64,000 bases of DNA from Klebsiella spallanzanii (GTDB lineage: Bacteria; Pseudomonadota; Gammaproteobacteria; Enterobacterales; Enterobacteriaceae), in the NCBI RefSeq assembly GCF_902158555.1, contig NZ_CABGGS010000045.1, forward strand, positions 186,001 to 250,000, in the 5' to 3' direction. Shown here piece by piece: positions 29,287 to 37,593 of the stretch. Under the pieces are notes generated by a model. The model saw only the letters and a program-made list of their open reading frames with translations, had not been told where the DNA came from and did not search any database. A program made the translations under genes and the position numbers. The first letter of the stretch is position 1. Every line of letters starts with the position of its first letter.

Positions 29287-30249
29287 ATGGCTATCTTGTC
29301 CATTGGATTTTCATGTTTTGATCAGTTCTTTTTTCTTAACGAGTGGCCGCAGGAGAATACCAAAAATTTCTGCCATGACTTTATCGAGAGCGGTGGCGGC
29401 CCGGCAGCAAATGCGGCGTGGCTGCTGGGACTATGGGGTGAAGATGTTTATTACATCGGTCATTTGAATAAAGATCTTTACGGTCAGCGCATTATCGATG
29501 AATTTGCCGAAGCGGGCGTCGATACCAGCCATGTGGTCTTCTCCGATGAAATGATCACCCCGCTGGCATCAGTACTGGTCAATCGCTTGACGGGCTCGCG
29601 GACGATTATTACCCGTAAAATGCAGACGCCACCTTCGCTGACTTATGACCAGAAGCTCAAACTCGATGATTTGGCTGAACGGCTTATTGCATCAGAAGAA
29701 CCGGTAACGCTATTAGTTGATGGTCATGAAGCAGAAATTAGCGAGTATTTAATCAAAAAACTGCCCACGGCGAAAGTGGTTATGGACGGTGGCTCATTAC
29801 GCGCCAGCAATATTAAATTAGCGGCCTGGACCGATTATTTTGTCGTCAGTGAACACTTTGCCCGAGACTATATGGGATATCGCGCTCTCAGCACCGAGGC
29901 TGAAATTAAAACAGCGCTTATCGAGTTAAATAAAATTTGCCGTGGCGAAGCATTTATTACCCTCGGAGAAAAAGGATGTGCGTTCTTAAAGAACGGGATG
30001 CTGCAAATTGTCCCCGCCTGGCTGTGTAATGCCGTGGATACCACCGGCGCAGGGGATGTATTTCACGGTGCATTTACCTACGGCGTCCATTATTCGTGGC
30101 ATATCGATAATATTATTTTATTTGCCAGTCTGACTGCGGCTATCTCTATTGAGAAGAAAGGTGTACGCGAATCCATGCCGGATCTTGCGGTAGTTCATAA
30201 CTCGTTAAATAGTTACGAAAGAAACTTAAAGCAATATTTTGGCGAATAA
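29287..30249 (+). CDS. PfkB/ribokinase-family carbohydrate kinase
   Basis: 320 residues. The substrate-binding glycine-rich GGGPAANAA is at residues 36-44 and the ATP/anion-hole motif DTTGAGD at 251-257, with the catalytic base D257. In this operon it would put a second phosphate on the sugar phosphate delivered by the PTS, as FruK or tagatose-6-phosphate kinase do. AGGAGTTGTT precedes the start. The gene is visibly AT-richer than the core genes. The substrate is inferred from context only. Confidence 0.88.
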   Translation: MAILSIGFSCFDQFFFLNEWPQENTKNFCHDFIESGGGPAANAAWLLGLWGEDVYYIGHLNKDLYGQRIIDEFAEAGVDTSHVVFSDEMITPLASVLVNRLTGSRTIITRKMQTPPSLTYDQKLKLDDLAERLIASEEPVTLLVDGHEAEISEYLIKKLPTAKVVMDGGSLRASNIKLAAWTDYFVVSEHFARDYMGYRALSTEAEIKTALIELNKICRGEAFITLGEKGCAFLKNGMLQIVPAWLCNAVDTTGAGDVFHGAFTYGVHYSWHIDNIILFASLTAAISIEKKGVRESMPDLAVVHNSLNSYERNLKQYFGE

Positions 30250-30278
30250 TTGCTGTTAATTAAACTTCAGAGGTGATT

Positions 30279-31139
30279 ATGTTAGTTTCGATGAAGGACA
30301 TGCTTCAGCATGCCCTACGGGACGGTTATGCCGTAGGGCAATTCAATATCAATAATCTGGAATGGGTCGGTGCTGTATTAAGCACCGGGCAACAGCTACG
30401 CTCTCCCGTTATTTTGGGCGTTTCCGGCGGTACGGTTAAACATATGCTGGGATTAAAATGTATCCATGACATCGTGGTTAACGCGATGGATTATTTACAT
30501 ATTGATACTCCGGTATCGCTGCACCTGGATCATGGGACCACTCGGGAAGCCTGCGAGGCGGCTATTGAAGCAGGATTCAGCTCCATTATGTTTGATGGTT
30601 CGCACCTGCCGTTTAACGAAAACCTGGCTATCACCCGCCACCTGGTCGAACTGGCGCACAGTAAAGGCGTTTCAGTTGAGGCAGAGTTGGGGACCATCGC
30701 CGGCAGCGAAGACGGGATCGTCAATTCCCAAGTAATATATGCTGACCCGCAGGAGTGCTATACCCTGGTCAAAGAGACACAGGTTGATTGCCTGGCAGCG
30801 GCGCTGGGGTCAACCCACGGGCTGTACAAAGGCAAAGCCAAACTGGGGTTTACGGAGATGAAGGCCATTTCCGAGCTGGTGAATGTTCCGCTGGTTCTGC
30901 ACGGAGGTACGGGTATTGCCGATGAAGACATGCGTAAGGCAATCGCCTGCGGTACGGCCAAGATTAACGTCAATACAGAAAATATGTACGCCTGGTGTCA
31001 GGAAGTAAAAGCAATTTTTGCCGCCGATACCGGCCACGATGTCAACGACCCGCGCAAAGTGATCAATCAGGGGCTAAAACCGGTACGAGAAATGATTGCA
31101 CGCCGTATCGAGCTTTTTGGCTCGCAAAACCGCTATTAG
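30279..31139 (+). CDS. class II ketose-bisphosphate aldolase
   Basis: 286 residues, a zinc-dependent TIM-barrel aldolase of the fructose/tagatose-bisphosphate group. D84 and zinc ligand H85 lie in LHLDHG, E135 in AELG, and further zinc ligands are H180 and H208 (VLHGGTG). It would split a ketose bisphosphate into dihydroxyacetone phosphate and an aldehyde. The ATG at 30279 follows AGAGGTGATT; an ATG at 30273 is also in frame. It ends the PTS operon and is convergent with the amidohydrolase gene. It resembles GatY/KbaY more than the main FbaA (inference from length and motifs). Confidence 0.9.
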   Translation: MLVSMKDMLQHALRDGYAVGQFNINNLEWVGAVLSTGQQLRSPVILGVSGGTVKHMLGLKCIHDIVVNAMDYLHIDTPVSLHLDHGTTREACEAAIEAGFSSIMFDGSHLPFNENLAITRHLVELAHSKGVSVEAELGTIAGSEDGIVNSQVIYADPQECYTLVKETQVDCLAAALGSTHGLYKGKAKLGFTEMKAISELVNVPLVLHGGTGIADEDMRKAIACGTAKINVNTENMYAWCQEVKAIFAADTGHDVNDPRKVINQGLKPVREMIARRIELFGSQNRY

Positions 31140-31178
31140 AAAATTTTGGCTTTATAGACTGACGTCATCCCAGGGAGA

Positions 31179-31209
31179 AACCCGCCGCCGGACAACACCG
31201 GGGCGGGTT
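31179..31209. terminator. hairpin between the aldolase and amidohydrolase genes
   Basis: AACCCGCC pairs with GGCGGGTT, with an inner CCGG pair. It sits between two convergent stop codons. T-runs are weak on both sides, so it may act mainly as a transcript-end barrier. Confidence 0.5.
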
Positions 31210-31218
31210 AATCGTGAA

Positions 31219-33084
31219 CTAAAATGCAAAGCAAGAGCAGCCCAGCACGCCCCAGAACGCCTGCTCATCAGCCACCGGAATCGACGACTTGCGCGCAATA
31301 TCATGCTGGTGACCGTGTACCCCGCAGCTACCGCAGCACTGGTGCATCTGAACTATCGCGCCAATTTTCGCCGCCGTCGGCGCAGAGCGGTAATGGCCCG
31401 GAACCTTGACCAGCGGCGACCACTCCGGCAATACCGGGATTGGCGGCGGCGCCAGCGGCGAGAAGTGTCCGGCAGCGTATACTACCTTACCGTCAACCAC
31501 CGTTAATACCGACTCAATTCCCTTAATGTCCTCTTCCGCTACGCTGAAGTAGTCTTTGGACAGCACCACCAGGTCAGCAAGCTGTCCCTGTTCAATTCGC
31601 CCTTTCTTACCCTGCTCGCTGGAGAACCACGCGCTTCCCGCCGTCCACAATTCCAGCGCTACGTCGCGCGGCAGGCGATTGCTTTCGTCATACATCGCCA
31701 TCCCACCAACGGTGCGCCCGGAAACCAGCCAGTACAGCGCGGTCCACGGATTGTAGCTCGCCACGCGGGTGGCATCTGTGCCCAATCCTACCGGCACGTC
31801 CAGCTCAAGCATCTTCGCTACCGGCGGGGTGTGTTTAACCGCCTCTTTACCATAGCGATCGACAAAATATTCGCCCTGGAAAGCCATCCGGTGCTGTACC
31901 GCAATACCGCCGCCCAGCGCTTTGACGCGTTCGATATTGCGCTCGGTAATGGTTTCCGCATGGTCGAAAAACCAGTGCAGGCCGTTGAACGGAATATCGC
32001 GGTTAACCTTCTCGAAGACGTCGAGCATCCGGCTTATGGACTCATCATAGGTCGCATGCAGGCGGAACGGCCAGCGGTGCTCGACAAGATGACGCACCAC
32101 CCGCTCCAGCTCATCTTCCATCCCTTCCGACAGATCCGGGCGCGGCTGGAGGAAGTCTTCAAAATCCGCCGCCGAAAAGACCAGCATCTCCCCGGCACCG
32201 TTAGCGCGGTAAAAATCGGTCCCCTGACCCGGCTTCAGCATATCGGTCCAGCGCTCAAAATCTTCCAGCTCCTGCTTCGGCCGCTGGGTAAACAAGTTAT
32301 AGGCGATACGCACGGTCATCTGCTCTTTGGCGTGTAACTGCTCAATAATTTCGTAATCTTCCGGGTAGTTCTGGAAACCGCCCCCGGCATCAATGGCGCT
32401 GGTTAACCCTAAACGGTTTAATTCGCGCATAAACTGGCGCGTTGAGTTGATCTGCAGCTCCAGCGGCAGCTTCGGCCCTTTCGCCAGCGTCGAATAGAGG
32501 ATCATCGCATTGGGCTTGGCGATCAGCATTCCGGTCGGATTACCGTTGCCATCGCGAACAATCTCGCCGCCCGCCGGATCCGGGGTCTCTTTGGTGTAGC
32601 CCACCGCCTTCAGCGCCGCGCGGTTAAGCAGCGCGCGATCGTACAAATGCAGGACGAACACCGGAGTATCCGGCGCGGCATCGTTAAGCTCTTCAAGGGT
32701 TGGCATCCGCCGTTCAGCAAACTGGAATTCACTCCAGCCCCCCACCACCCGCACCCACTGTGGCGACGGCGTGCGGTCGGCCTGATCTTTAAGCATCCGC
32801 AGCGCGTCCGCAAGCGAGGGAACGCCCTCCCAGCGCAGCTCCAGATTATAATTCAAGCCACCACGGATCAGGTGCAGGTGGGAGTCGTTCAGTCCGGGGA
32901 TCACCGTATGCCCTTTAAGATCGATAATTTGCGTCCCTTCAGCAGCAAAGCTCATGATCCGATCGTGGCTACCGGCGGCGAGAATTTTACCATCGGCGAT
33001 CGCCAGCGCATCAGCGAGCGGATTTTGACGATCGAGAGTATGAACCCGACCATGGGTCAGGATCAGTGTGGCAGTTTGCGACAT
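31219..33084 (-). CDS. YtcJ-like amidohydrolase with Cys/His-rich C-terminal tail
   Basis: 621 residues of the amidohydrolase superfamily. The metal pair H69-L-H71 lies in LNDSHLHL. Later ligands are in RLHATYDE near residue 343 and DHAET near 376. DATRVASYNPW holds the late catalytic aspartate. It should hydrolyse a C-N (or ester) bond in the cytoplasm; the substrate is unknown. The last 42 residues are unusual: C583, C584, C587, H590, H592, H594, C616 and C618 form a likely extra metal site. GAAGGAGAG precedes the start. It is the last gene of a minus-strand set with an ABM protein and an isochorismatase-like hydrolase, divergent from a LysR gene. Confidence 0.88.
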   Translation of the reverse strand: MSQTATLILTHGRVHTLDRQNPLADALAIADGKILAAGSHDRIMSFAAEGTQIIDLKGHTVIPGLNDSHLHLIRGGLNYNLELRWEGVPSLADALRMLKDQADRTPSPQWVRVVGGWSEFQFAERRMPTLEELNDAAPDTPVFVLHLYDRALLNRAALKAVGYTKETPDPAGGEIVRDGNGNPTGMLIAKPNAMILYSTLAKGPKLPLELQINSTRQFMRELNRLGLTSAIDAGGGFQNYPEDYEIIEQLHAKEQMTVRIAYNLFTQRPKQELEDFERWTDMLKPGQGTDFYRANGAGEMLVFSAADFEDFLQPRPDLSEGMEDELERVVRHLVEHRWPFRLHATYDESISRMLDVFEKVNRDIPFNGLHWFFDHAETITERNIERVKALGGGIAVQHRMAFQGEYFVDRYGKEAVKHTPPVAKMLELDVPVGLGTDATRVASYNPWTALYWLVSGRTVGGMAMYDESNRLPRDVALELWTAGSAWFSSEQGKKGRIEQGQLADLVVLSKDYFSVAEEDIKGIESVLTVVDGKVVYAAGHFSPLAPPPIPVLPEWSPLVKVPGHYRSAPTAAKIGAIVQMHQCCGSCGVHGHQHDIARKSSIPVADEQAFWGVLGCSCFAF

Positions 33085-33108
33085 AACGCTCTCCTTCAGG
33101 AGGCTGGC

Positions 33109-33654
33109 TCAGCTTTTCTTTAACCAGCCAGCAAACAAACGGGTCACGATGGGCATCCAGAACCAGACCACCAGCGCGACCACACAGGCATCATTGATCA
33201 AATGCAGTAACAGACTTCCCTTCAGCGAGGGCAATAGCATTCCGGTTACCGTGGGCACCAGATTGGTACTGGGGAAAATCACCAGCAGGGTGATTAAAAA
33301 TTGCTTCCAGCGCAGCGGCTGGCGCACGTTGGCAGTCGGTGGCGTAAACCAAAAGGCCGGTTCGGTGCGAACTTCGGTCCGGTCGCCTTCGCTCAGCAGC
33401 GGTGCGATTTCCGCCACCAGCTCGCGACGCGTTTCTGACTGCGTCCAGGCGTAAAGATGCTCAATGGTGTCGAAGCGAATGATTACGCTCCATAAATTCT
33501 GCCCGACGGCCGGACGAATCACGTTGGCGCCAAGATGTCCGGGAAACTCCGCCGCAATCGGCATAATTTTACCCAGCCACTCTTCATAACGTTGGCCATG
33601 TTCGGGGTCGAGTACATGACTGATAACCAGGGTCACCGATTTCTGCTGCGCCAT
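33109..33654 (-). CDS. antibiotic-biosynthesis-monooxygenase (ABM) domain protein with membrane anchor
   Basis: 181 residues. The first 95 or so form an ABM dimeric alpha-beta barrel (TLVISHVLDPEHGQRYEEWL; later WSVIIRFDTIEHLYAWTQSE). Two hydrophobic helices follow, about 117-138 and 147-172. The domain would face the cytoplasm, held to the inner membrane. ABM proteins include small oxygenases and heme-degrading or stress proteins; the reaction here is not known. CAAGGAACTC precedes the start. It lies 24 bp upstream of the amidohydrolase, and an ERIC remnant separates it from the hydrolase gene upstream. Confidence 0.85.
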   Translation of the reverse strand: MAQQKSVTLVISHVLDPEHGQRYEEWLGKIMPIAAEFPGHLGANVIRPAVGQNLWSVIIRFDTIEHLYAWTQSETRRELVAEIAPLLSEGDRTEVRTEPAFWFTPPTANVRQPLRWKQFLITLLVIFPSTNLVPTVTGMLLPSLKGSLLLHLINDACVVALVVWFWMPIVTRLFAGWLKKS

Positions 33655-33713
33655 TAAGAGTTCCTTGCTTCAGGGTAATGACGGGATTTACCCCGCCATC
33701 AGCCATAAATGAC

Positions 33714-33792
33714 AATACACAAAATCATTCATGCTGCGCCGGGGCGGGCAAACGAAGCCAACAAAGAGGCAGCTTGAAGGATGAAGTGTATT
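33714..33792. repeat. internally deleted ERIC element
   Basis: About 79 bp. Both ends match the ends of the full ERIC at 63499-63625 on the opposite strand: AATACACAAAATCATTCA at one end, GCCAACAAAGAGGCAG and GGATGAAGTGTAT at the other. The central part, with the GTGACTGGGGTGA core, is missing, a gap of about 48 bp. Its end touches the stop codon of the hydrolase gene. Confidence 0.8.
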
Positions 33793-34433
33793 TAGGCTTG
33801 ACGCTCCGGCGCGCCATGCACCATGGTATACGCGTAATCCACGCCCATTCCGTAAGCGCCGCTGTGCTCACGGACCAGGTCCATCACCGCGTCATAAGTC
33901 TCTTTACGCGACCAGTCGCGCTGATACTCCAGCAGCACCTGTTGCCAGGTCACCGGTACCGCACCGGCCTGTACCATGCGGTCAATGGAACGCTCGTGAG
34001 CATCAACCGAGGTGCCGCCGGAGGTATCGGTCACCACATACACTTCATATCCTTCATCCAGCGCCATCAGCGCCGGGAAAGTTAGGCACACTTCCGTCCA
34101 CAGTGCGGAAATAATCAATTTCTTACGCCCGGTTGCTTTTACCGCAGCCACAAATGCCGCATCTTCCCAGGAGTTCATCGACGTGCGTTCAATGGGCTTC
34201 ACATCTGGATGCACAGCCAGCAATTCCGGCCAGATATAGCCGCTGAAGCTTTTGGTTTCTACTGAAGTATAAATCACCGGAACATTAAAAATTTTCCCTG
34301 CCTTGGCTAAAGCCACCGTATTATTTTTCAGGGTCTGGCGGTCAATATTAGCCACGCCAAAAGACATTTGCGGCTGGTGATCAATAAAAATAAGAGCAGA
34401 GTTAGAGGGATCGATCAGTTCACGAATAGACAT
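33792..34433 (-). CDS. isochorismatase-like (YcaC-type) hydrolase
   Basis: 213 residues of the cysteine-hydrolase isochorismatase-like fold. The catalytic aspartate D18 is in LIFIDHQPQ and the nucleophile C116 in ALWTEVCLTFP, with the non-proline cis-peptide region before it. Family members cleave amides, carbamoyl or vinyl ether groups; this one resembles YcaC. It is first in a minus-strand set with the ABM protein and the amidohydrolase, and is divergent from a LysR regulator over 291 bp. The stop codon borders an ERIC remnant that may alter downstream expression. Confidence 0.9.
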   Translation of the reverse strand: MSIRELIDPSNSALIFIDHQPQMSFGVANIDRQTLKNNTVALAKAGKIFNVPVIYTSVETKSFSGYIWPELLAVHPDVKPIERTSMNSWEDAAFVAAVKATGRKKLIISALWTEVCLTFPALMALDEGYEVYVVTDTSGGTSVDAHERSIDRMVQAGAVPVTWQQVLLEYQRDWSRKETYDAVMDLVREHSGAYGMGVDYAYTMVHGAPERQA

Positions 34434-34724
34434 AACATATCCTGTTAATCAATGAGTTAAGAAGATACTACCGTTACCGTTGTGCTGTCTGGATCCTGAC
34501 TGATAAAGCATGGTGAGTATAGTCAGTAATTTCTAACGAGTTATTAAAGATTTTTTTCTAATTTATTTCTAAAGCAAAATTTTATGACCAATCAATTACC
34601 CATCACAATATTAATGAAATTATGTTTATCAAAATTTTGCGGTTAACCGTTCTAAATTATTCACTGGTATTGAACATCGCTCTTCGGTAAAAAATAGGCA
34701 CGATTTTTTACCGGAAGTTAACTC
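34434..34724. promoter_or_regulatory. divergent control region of the LysR gene and hydrolase operon
   Basis: 291 bp, AT-rich, between divergent start codons. LysR proteins normally bind such spacers and control both sides. Several A/T-flanked inverted segments are present but no single operator stands out by eye. Confidence 0.4.
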
Positions 34725-35627
34725 ATGCGCTTAAACCTTGATGTCCTGTTGATTCTCGACGCGCTGGACAAGCATGGCTCTTTTGCTACCGCCGCCGAAT
34801 CGCTATTTAAAACACCCGCCGCGCTGAGCTATATGATTCAAAAGCTGGAAAGCGATCTGAACATCACCTTGCTGGATCGCTCCGGACACCGGGCTAAATT
34901 TACCGATACCGGCAGAATGATGCTGGAAAAGGGGCGATTGCTGCTTAATGCCGCCAAAGATCTGGAAAAACAAGCGGTCCAGCTCAGCGCCGGCTGGGAG
35001 CGGGATCTGGCTATCGCGCTGGATGACTCTTTTCCTTTTAATGCGCTGCTACCGCTGATCGACGCATTCTACGCCCGGCACCCGCAAACACGGCTTAATT
35101 TTACCCACCACACTCTCGCGGGTTCATGGGAAGAACTCACCCACAACGGGGCGGATATTATTCTCGGGGCAATTAATGAACCGCCGACCTCCGCCGAATG
35201 GTCGTGGAAAATGCTTGGCGCCATGGACAATGTTTTCGTCATCGCACCGGGGCATCCGCTGGCGGAAACCACCCAACCGCTCACCAACAAGCAGCTAAGC
35301 CTGCATCGCGCGGTGGTCATCAGCGATAGCGCTCGCTACTGTCACCCACTCAACAGCAACCTGCTCGACGAGCAGCCGCAAATTCGCGTTGATGATTTCG
35401 CCAGTAAAGTTGAGCTGTTGCGCGCCGGGCTGGGCTGCGGCTTTTTACCGCGCCATATTGCCCGCCCGTGGCTGGAACGCGGCGAGCTGGTAGAAAAAGC
35501 CGTTATCTCTTGCCGCGAGAAAGATATTACCTATATGGCCTGGCGTAGCGGTAATGATGGGCTGGCTCAGCGCTGGTGGCGCGAGGCCATTCTCCAGAGT
35601 GAACATCTGAACCAGCTCTATGACTAA
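34725..35627 (+). CDS. LysR-family transcriptional regulator
   Basis: 300 residues. The N-terminal winged helix-turn-helix (about 5-62) shows the LysR pattern [35 protein letters not shown]. The remaining part is the periplasmic-binding-protein-like effector domain. It probably activates the divergent hydrolase-ABM-amidohydrolase genes in response to their substrate, the common LysR arrangement. Its stop codon overlaps that of the convergent malZ by 3 bp. The effector is unknown. Confidence 0.9.
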   Translation: MRLNLDVLLILDALDKHGSFATAAESLFKTPAALSYMIQKLESDLNITLLDRSGHRAKFTDTGRMMLEKGRLLLNAAKDLEKQAVQLSAGWERDLAIALDDSFPFNALLPLIDAFYARHPQTRLNFTHHTLAGSWEELTHNGADIILGAINEPPTSAEWSWKMLGAMDNVFVIAPGHPLAETTQPLTNKQLSLHRAVVISDSARYCHPLNSNLLDEQPQIRVDDFASKVELLRAGLGCGFLPRHIARPWLERGELVEKAVISCREKDITYMAWRSGNDGLAQRWWREAILQSEHLNQLYD

Positions 35628-37441
35628 CGGCTAAACCACACGTTGGCGGAGATAGCGGGTAGCGTCAGCACACCGTCGTGTAGCGCACCGGCTCCTTCTT
35701 TCAACTGCCAGTCGTTAACGTCAAGCAGCGGTGAATCCTCAACCACGACCTCGCAGGCTTCGCCGCGGTTAATCGCCACCAGCACGCGCTGTTGCTTATA
35801 GACGCGCACAAACACCACCACGTTGTCTTCGGCATAGATCACCTGGCAACCGCCGTAGCGCAGCGCCTGATTAGCCTTACGCAACTTGCTCATGCGCTTG
35901 TACAAGCCGAGCAGCTCGCCATCCTGCAATGCCGGATCCCACGGGAACGGCTTACGGCAGAACGGATCGTTATTACCATCCACGCCGACTTCATCCCCGT
36001 AGTAAATGCACGGTACACCCGGCCAGCTAAACAGCCATACCACCGCCAGCGGCAAACGCGCGACATCTTTGCCCAGCAGGGACTTAAAGCGGGCAGTATC
36101 GTGACTATCGAGCTGATTGAACATCCGCAGTTGCTGCTGGTGCGATAGCCCGGCGCGATAGTTATCCATCCACGCCATGCAGGTCTGCGCATCGATTTTC
36201 TGCGGATCGTAGGAAATATCGGTATTGGCAAGGAAGCCCCACAGCGGGAAGGTAAACCCACGATAGTTCATCGCCGAATCTTCAACGTCGGCCTGTAGCC
36301 ACTGGCGCGCATCGCCGAAATGCTCACCAAACACAAAGGATTCCGGCTGCTCTTGCTTCGCCGCATGGGTGATGCCGGCAATATGACGCAGGTTATTACG
36401 CGCCCCGCCGCCTTCGCCCAGCATATGCACTACGTCGAGCCGCCAGCCGTCCATACTCCACGGCGCTTTCAGCCAGTGGCGCACCACGCTATCTTCCCCG
36501 CCATAGATTTCATTGACCAGGGTTTCTGACCGATAATCCAGCTTCGGCAAGCTGGCGTATCCCAACCAATCGTGGGCCACGCCCTCCGGGGAGAAGTTAT
36601 ACCAGTCACGCCACGGCGAATCGACATTATGGCAGGCACCACCGCTGCCGCGCTGATGGCGATCGAACCAGGCGTGCGAATCACCGCTGTGGTTGAACAC
36701 GCCATCAAGGATCAGACGCATTCCCTCTTTTTGCGTGTTGTGGCGCAGGCGCAGCAGCGCCGCATCGCCGCCAAACTGCGGGTCAACGCGGCGATAATCT
36801 TCGGTATCATATTTATGTACGCTGGGGGCGACAAAGACCGGGTTCAGATACAGCGCCGTGACGCCAAGCTGCTTCAGGTACGGTAGCTTTTCGCTAATAC
36901 CGTCAAGATCTCCACCGTAAAAAGTAGAGCCGCCCGCCTCGCCGGTGAGCGGTTCATCCCACTCTTTGCGCACGATATCGTGACCGGCAGCATGATGATA
37001 GTAAACCTTGTCCTGTTCAGCCTCGTGTGACTGGCTGCGGGCGAAACGGTCAGGGAAAATTTGATAAAACACCTGATCGGCAACCCACTGCGGCCCGCTG
37101 TCCGGCAAATCAACCGCAAACTGCTCCAGCCTCGCCGGTGGAAATCGGTTAAAACCCTGCGGCGTGAACCACAGCTGACGGTCGGCCCACAGTAGCTTGA
37201 AGCTGTAGCGGCGACGCGGCTGTCCGTTGGCCAGGTTGATTTCCCCGCGCCATGCCACCACGCCCGAATGCGGCTCCTGCCGCAGACGGTGCATCGGCAG
37301 CGACAGTTCTTCATTATCTTCTTCTGCCCGCAGCGTCACCCGCTGCGGCAGATCGTCGCCGCTTAGCCATAACGTAATAAACAGTCGTTCCTGCTGTTCC
37401 TTAATAAATGGAGCAACCGGGAGGTGCCATGCCTTCAACAT
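35624..37441 (-). CDS. malZ: maltodextrin glucosidase MalZ
   Basis: 605 residues, matching E. coli MalZ. An N-terminal beta domain (1-115) precedes the GH13 barrel. Conserved regions are seen: DGVFNHSGD, then [12 protein letters not shown] with the nucleophile aspartate, the acid glutamate in FGEHFGD, and [10 protein letters not shown]. It removes glucose from the reducing end of maltodextrins in the cytoplasm. I chose the start [12 protein letters not shown] at 37441 (AGAGAGGAATAACG before it); the frame extends 13 codons upstream. Two MalT-like boxes lie about 80-100 bp upstream, fitting maltose control. Confidence 0.96.
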   Translation of the reverse strand: MLKAWHLPVAPFIKEQQERLFITLWLSGDDLPQRVTLRAEEDNEELSLPMHRLRQEPHSGVVAWRGEINLANGQPRRRYSFKLLWADRQLWFTPQGFNRFPPARLEQFAVDLPDSGPQWVADQVFYQIFPDRFARSQSHEAEQDKVYYHHAAGHDIVRKEWDEPLTGEAGGSTFYGGDLDGISEKLPYLKQLGVTALYLNPVFVAPSVHKYDTEDYRRVDPQFGGDAALLRLRHNTQKEGMRLILDGVFNHSGDSHAWFDRHQRGSGGACHNVDSPWRDWYNFSPEGVAHDWLGYASLPKLDYRSETLVNEIYGGEDSVVRHWLKAPWSMDGWRLDVVHMLGEGGGARNNLRHIAGITHAAKQEQPESFVFGEHFGDARQWLQADVEDSAMNYRGFTFPLWGFLANTDISYDPQKIDAQTCMAWMDNYRAGLSHQQQLRMFNQLDSHDTARFKSLLGKDVARLPLAVVWLFSWPGVPCIYYGDEVGVDGNNDPFCRKPFPWDPALQDGELLGLYKRMSKLRKANQALRYGGCQVIYAEDNVVVFVRVYKQQRVLVAINRGEACEVVVEDSPLLDVNDWQLKEGAGALHDGVLTLPAISANVWFSR

Positions 37442-37519
37442 CGTTATTCCTCTCTTTGCAGAATGGGCACACCTTGCCATAGCGTACAGACGTATGACTC
37501 ATCATCGGCAGAATTATTG

Positions 37520-37542
37520 GGGGAGGATGGCGGGGGTGGAGG
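37520..37542. promoter_or_regulatory. two MalT-like boxes before malZ
   Basis: GGGGAGGATG (37520-37529) and GGGGTGGAGG (37533-37542) each match nine of ten bases of the MalT pattern GGGGAKGAGG. They are direct repeats 13 bp apart, upstream of malZ. Confidence 0.5.
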
Positions 37543-37547
37543 GATCG

Positions 37548-37578
37548 CTTGCCGGATAGCCTGAGCGTATCCGGCAAG
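37548..37578. repeat. REP-like palindrome after proY
   Basis: A perfect 11-bp pair (CTTGCCGGATA / TATCCGGCAAG) around a 9-nt loop lies between proY and malZ. On the minus strand TTCTTTTC comes before the stem, not after it, so it is not a standard terminator. Confidence 0.6.
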
Positions 37579-37593
37579 AAAAGAACGCAATGA

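Noticed and set aside
27069-31139. Reading the PTS operon as the ascorbate ula operon
   Set aside because: The permease type fits, but UlaD, UlaE, UlaF, UlaG and UlaR are absent and a PfkB kinase and aldolase stand in their place.
31831-32337. 168-codon frame opposite the amidohydrolase gene
   Set aside because: Shadow frame without ribosome site or motifs.
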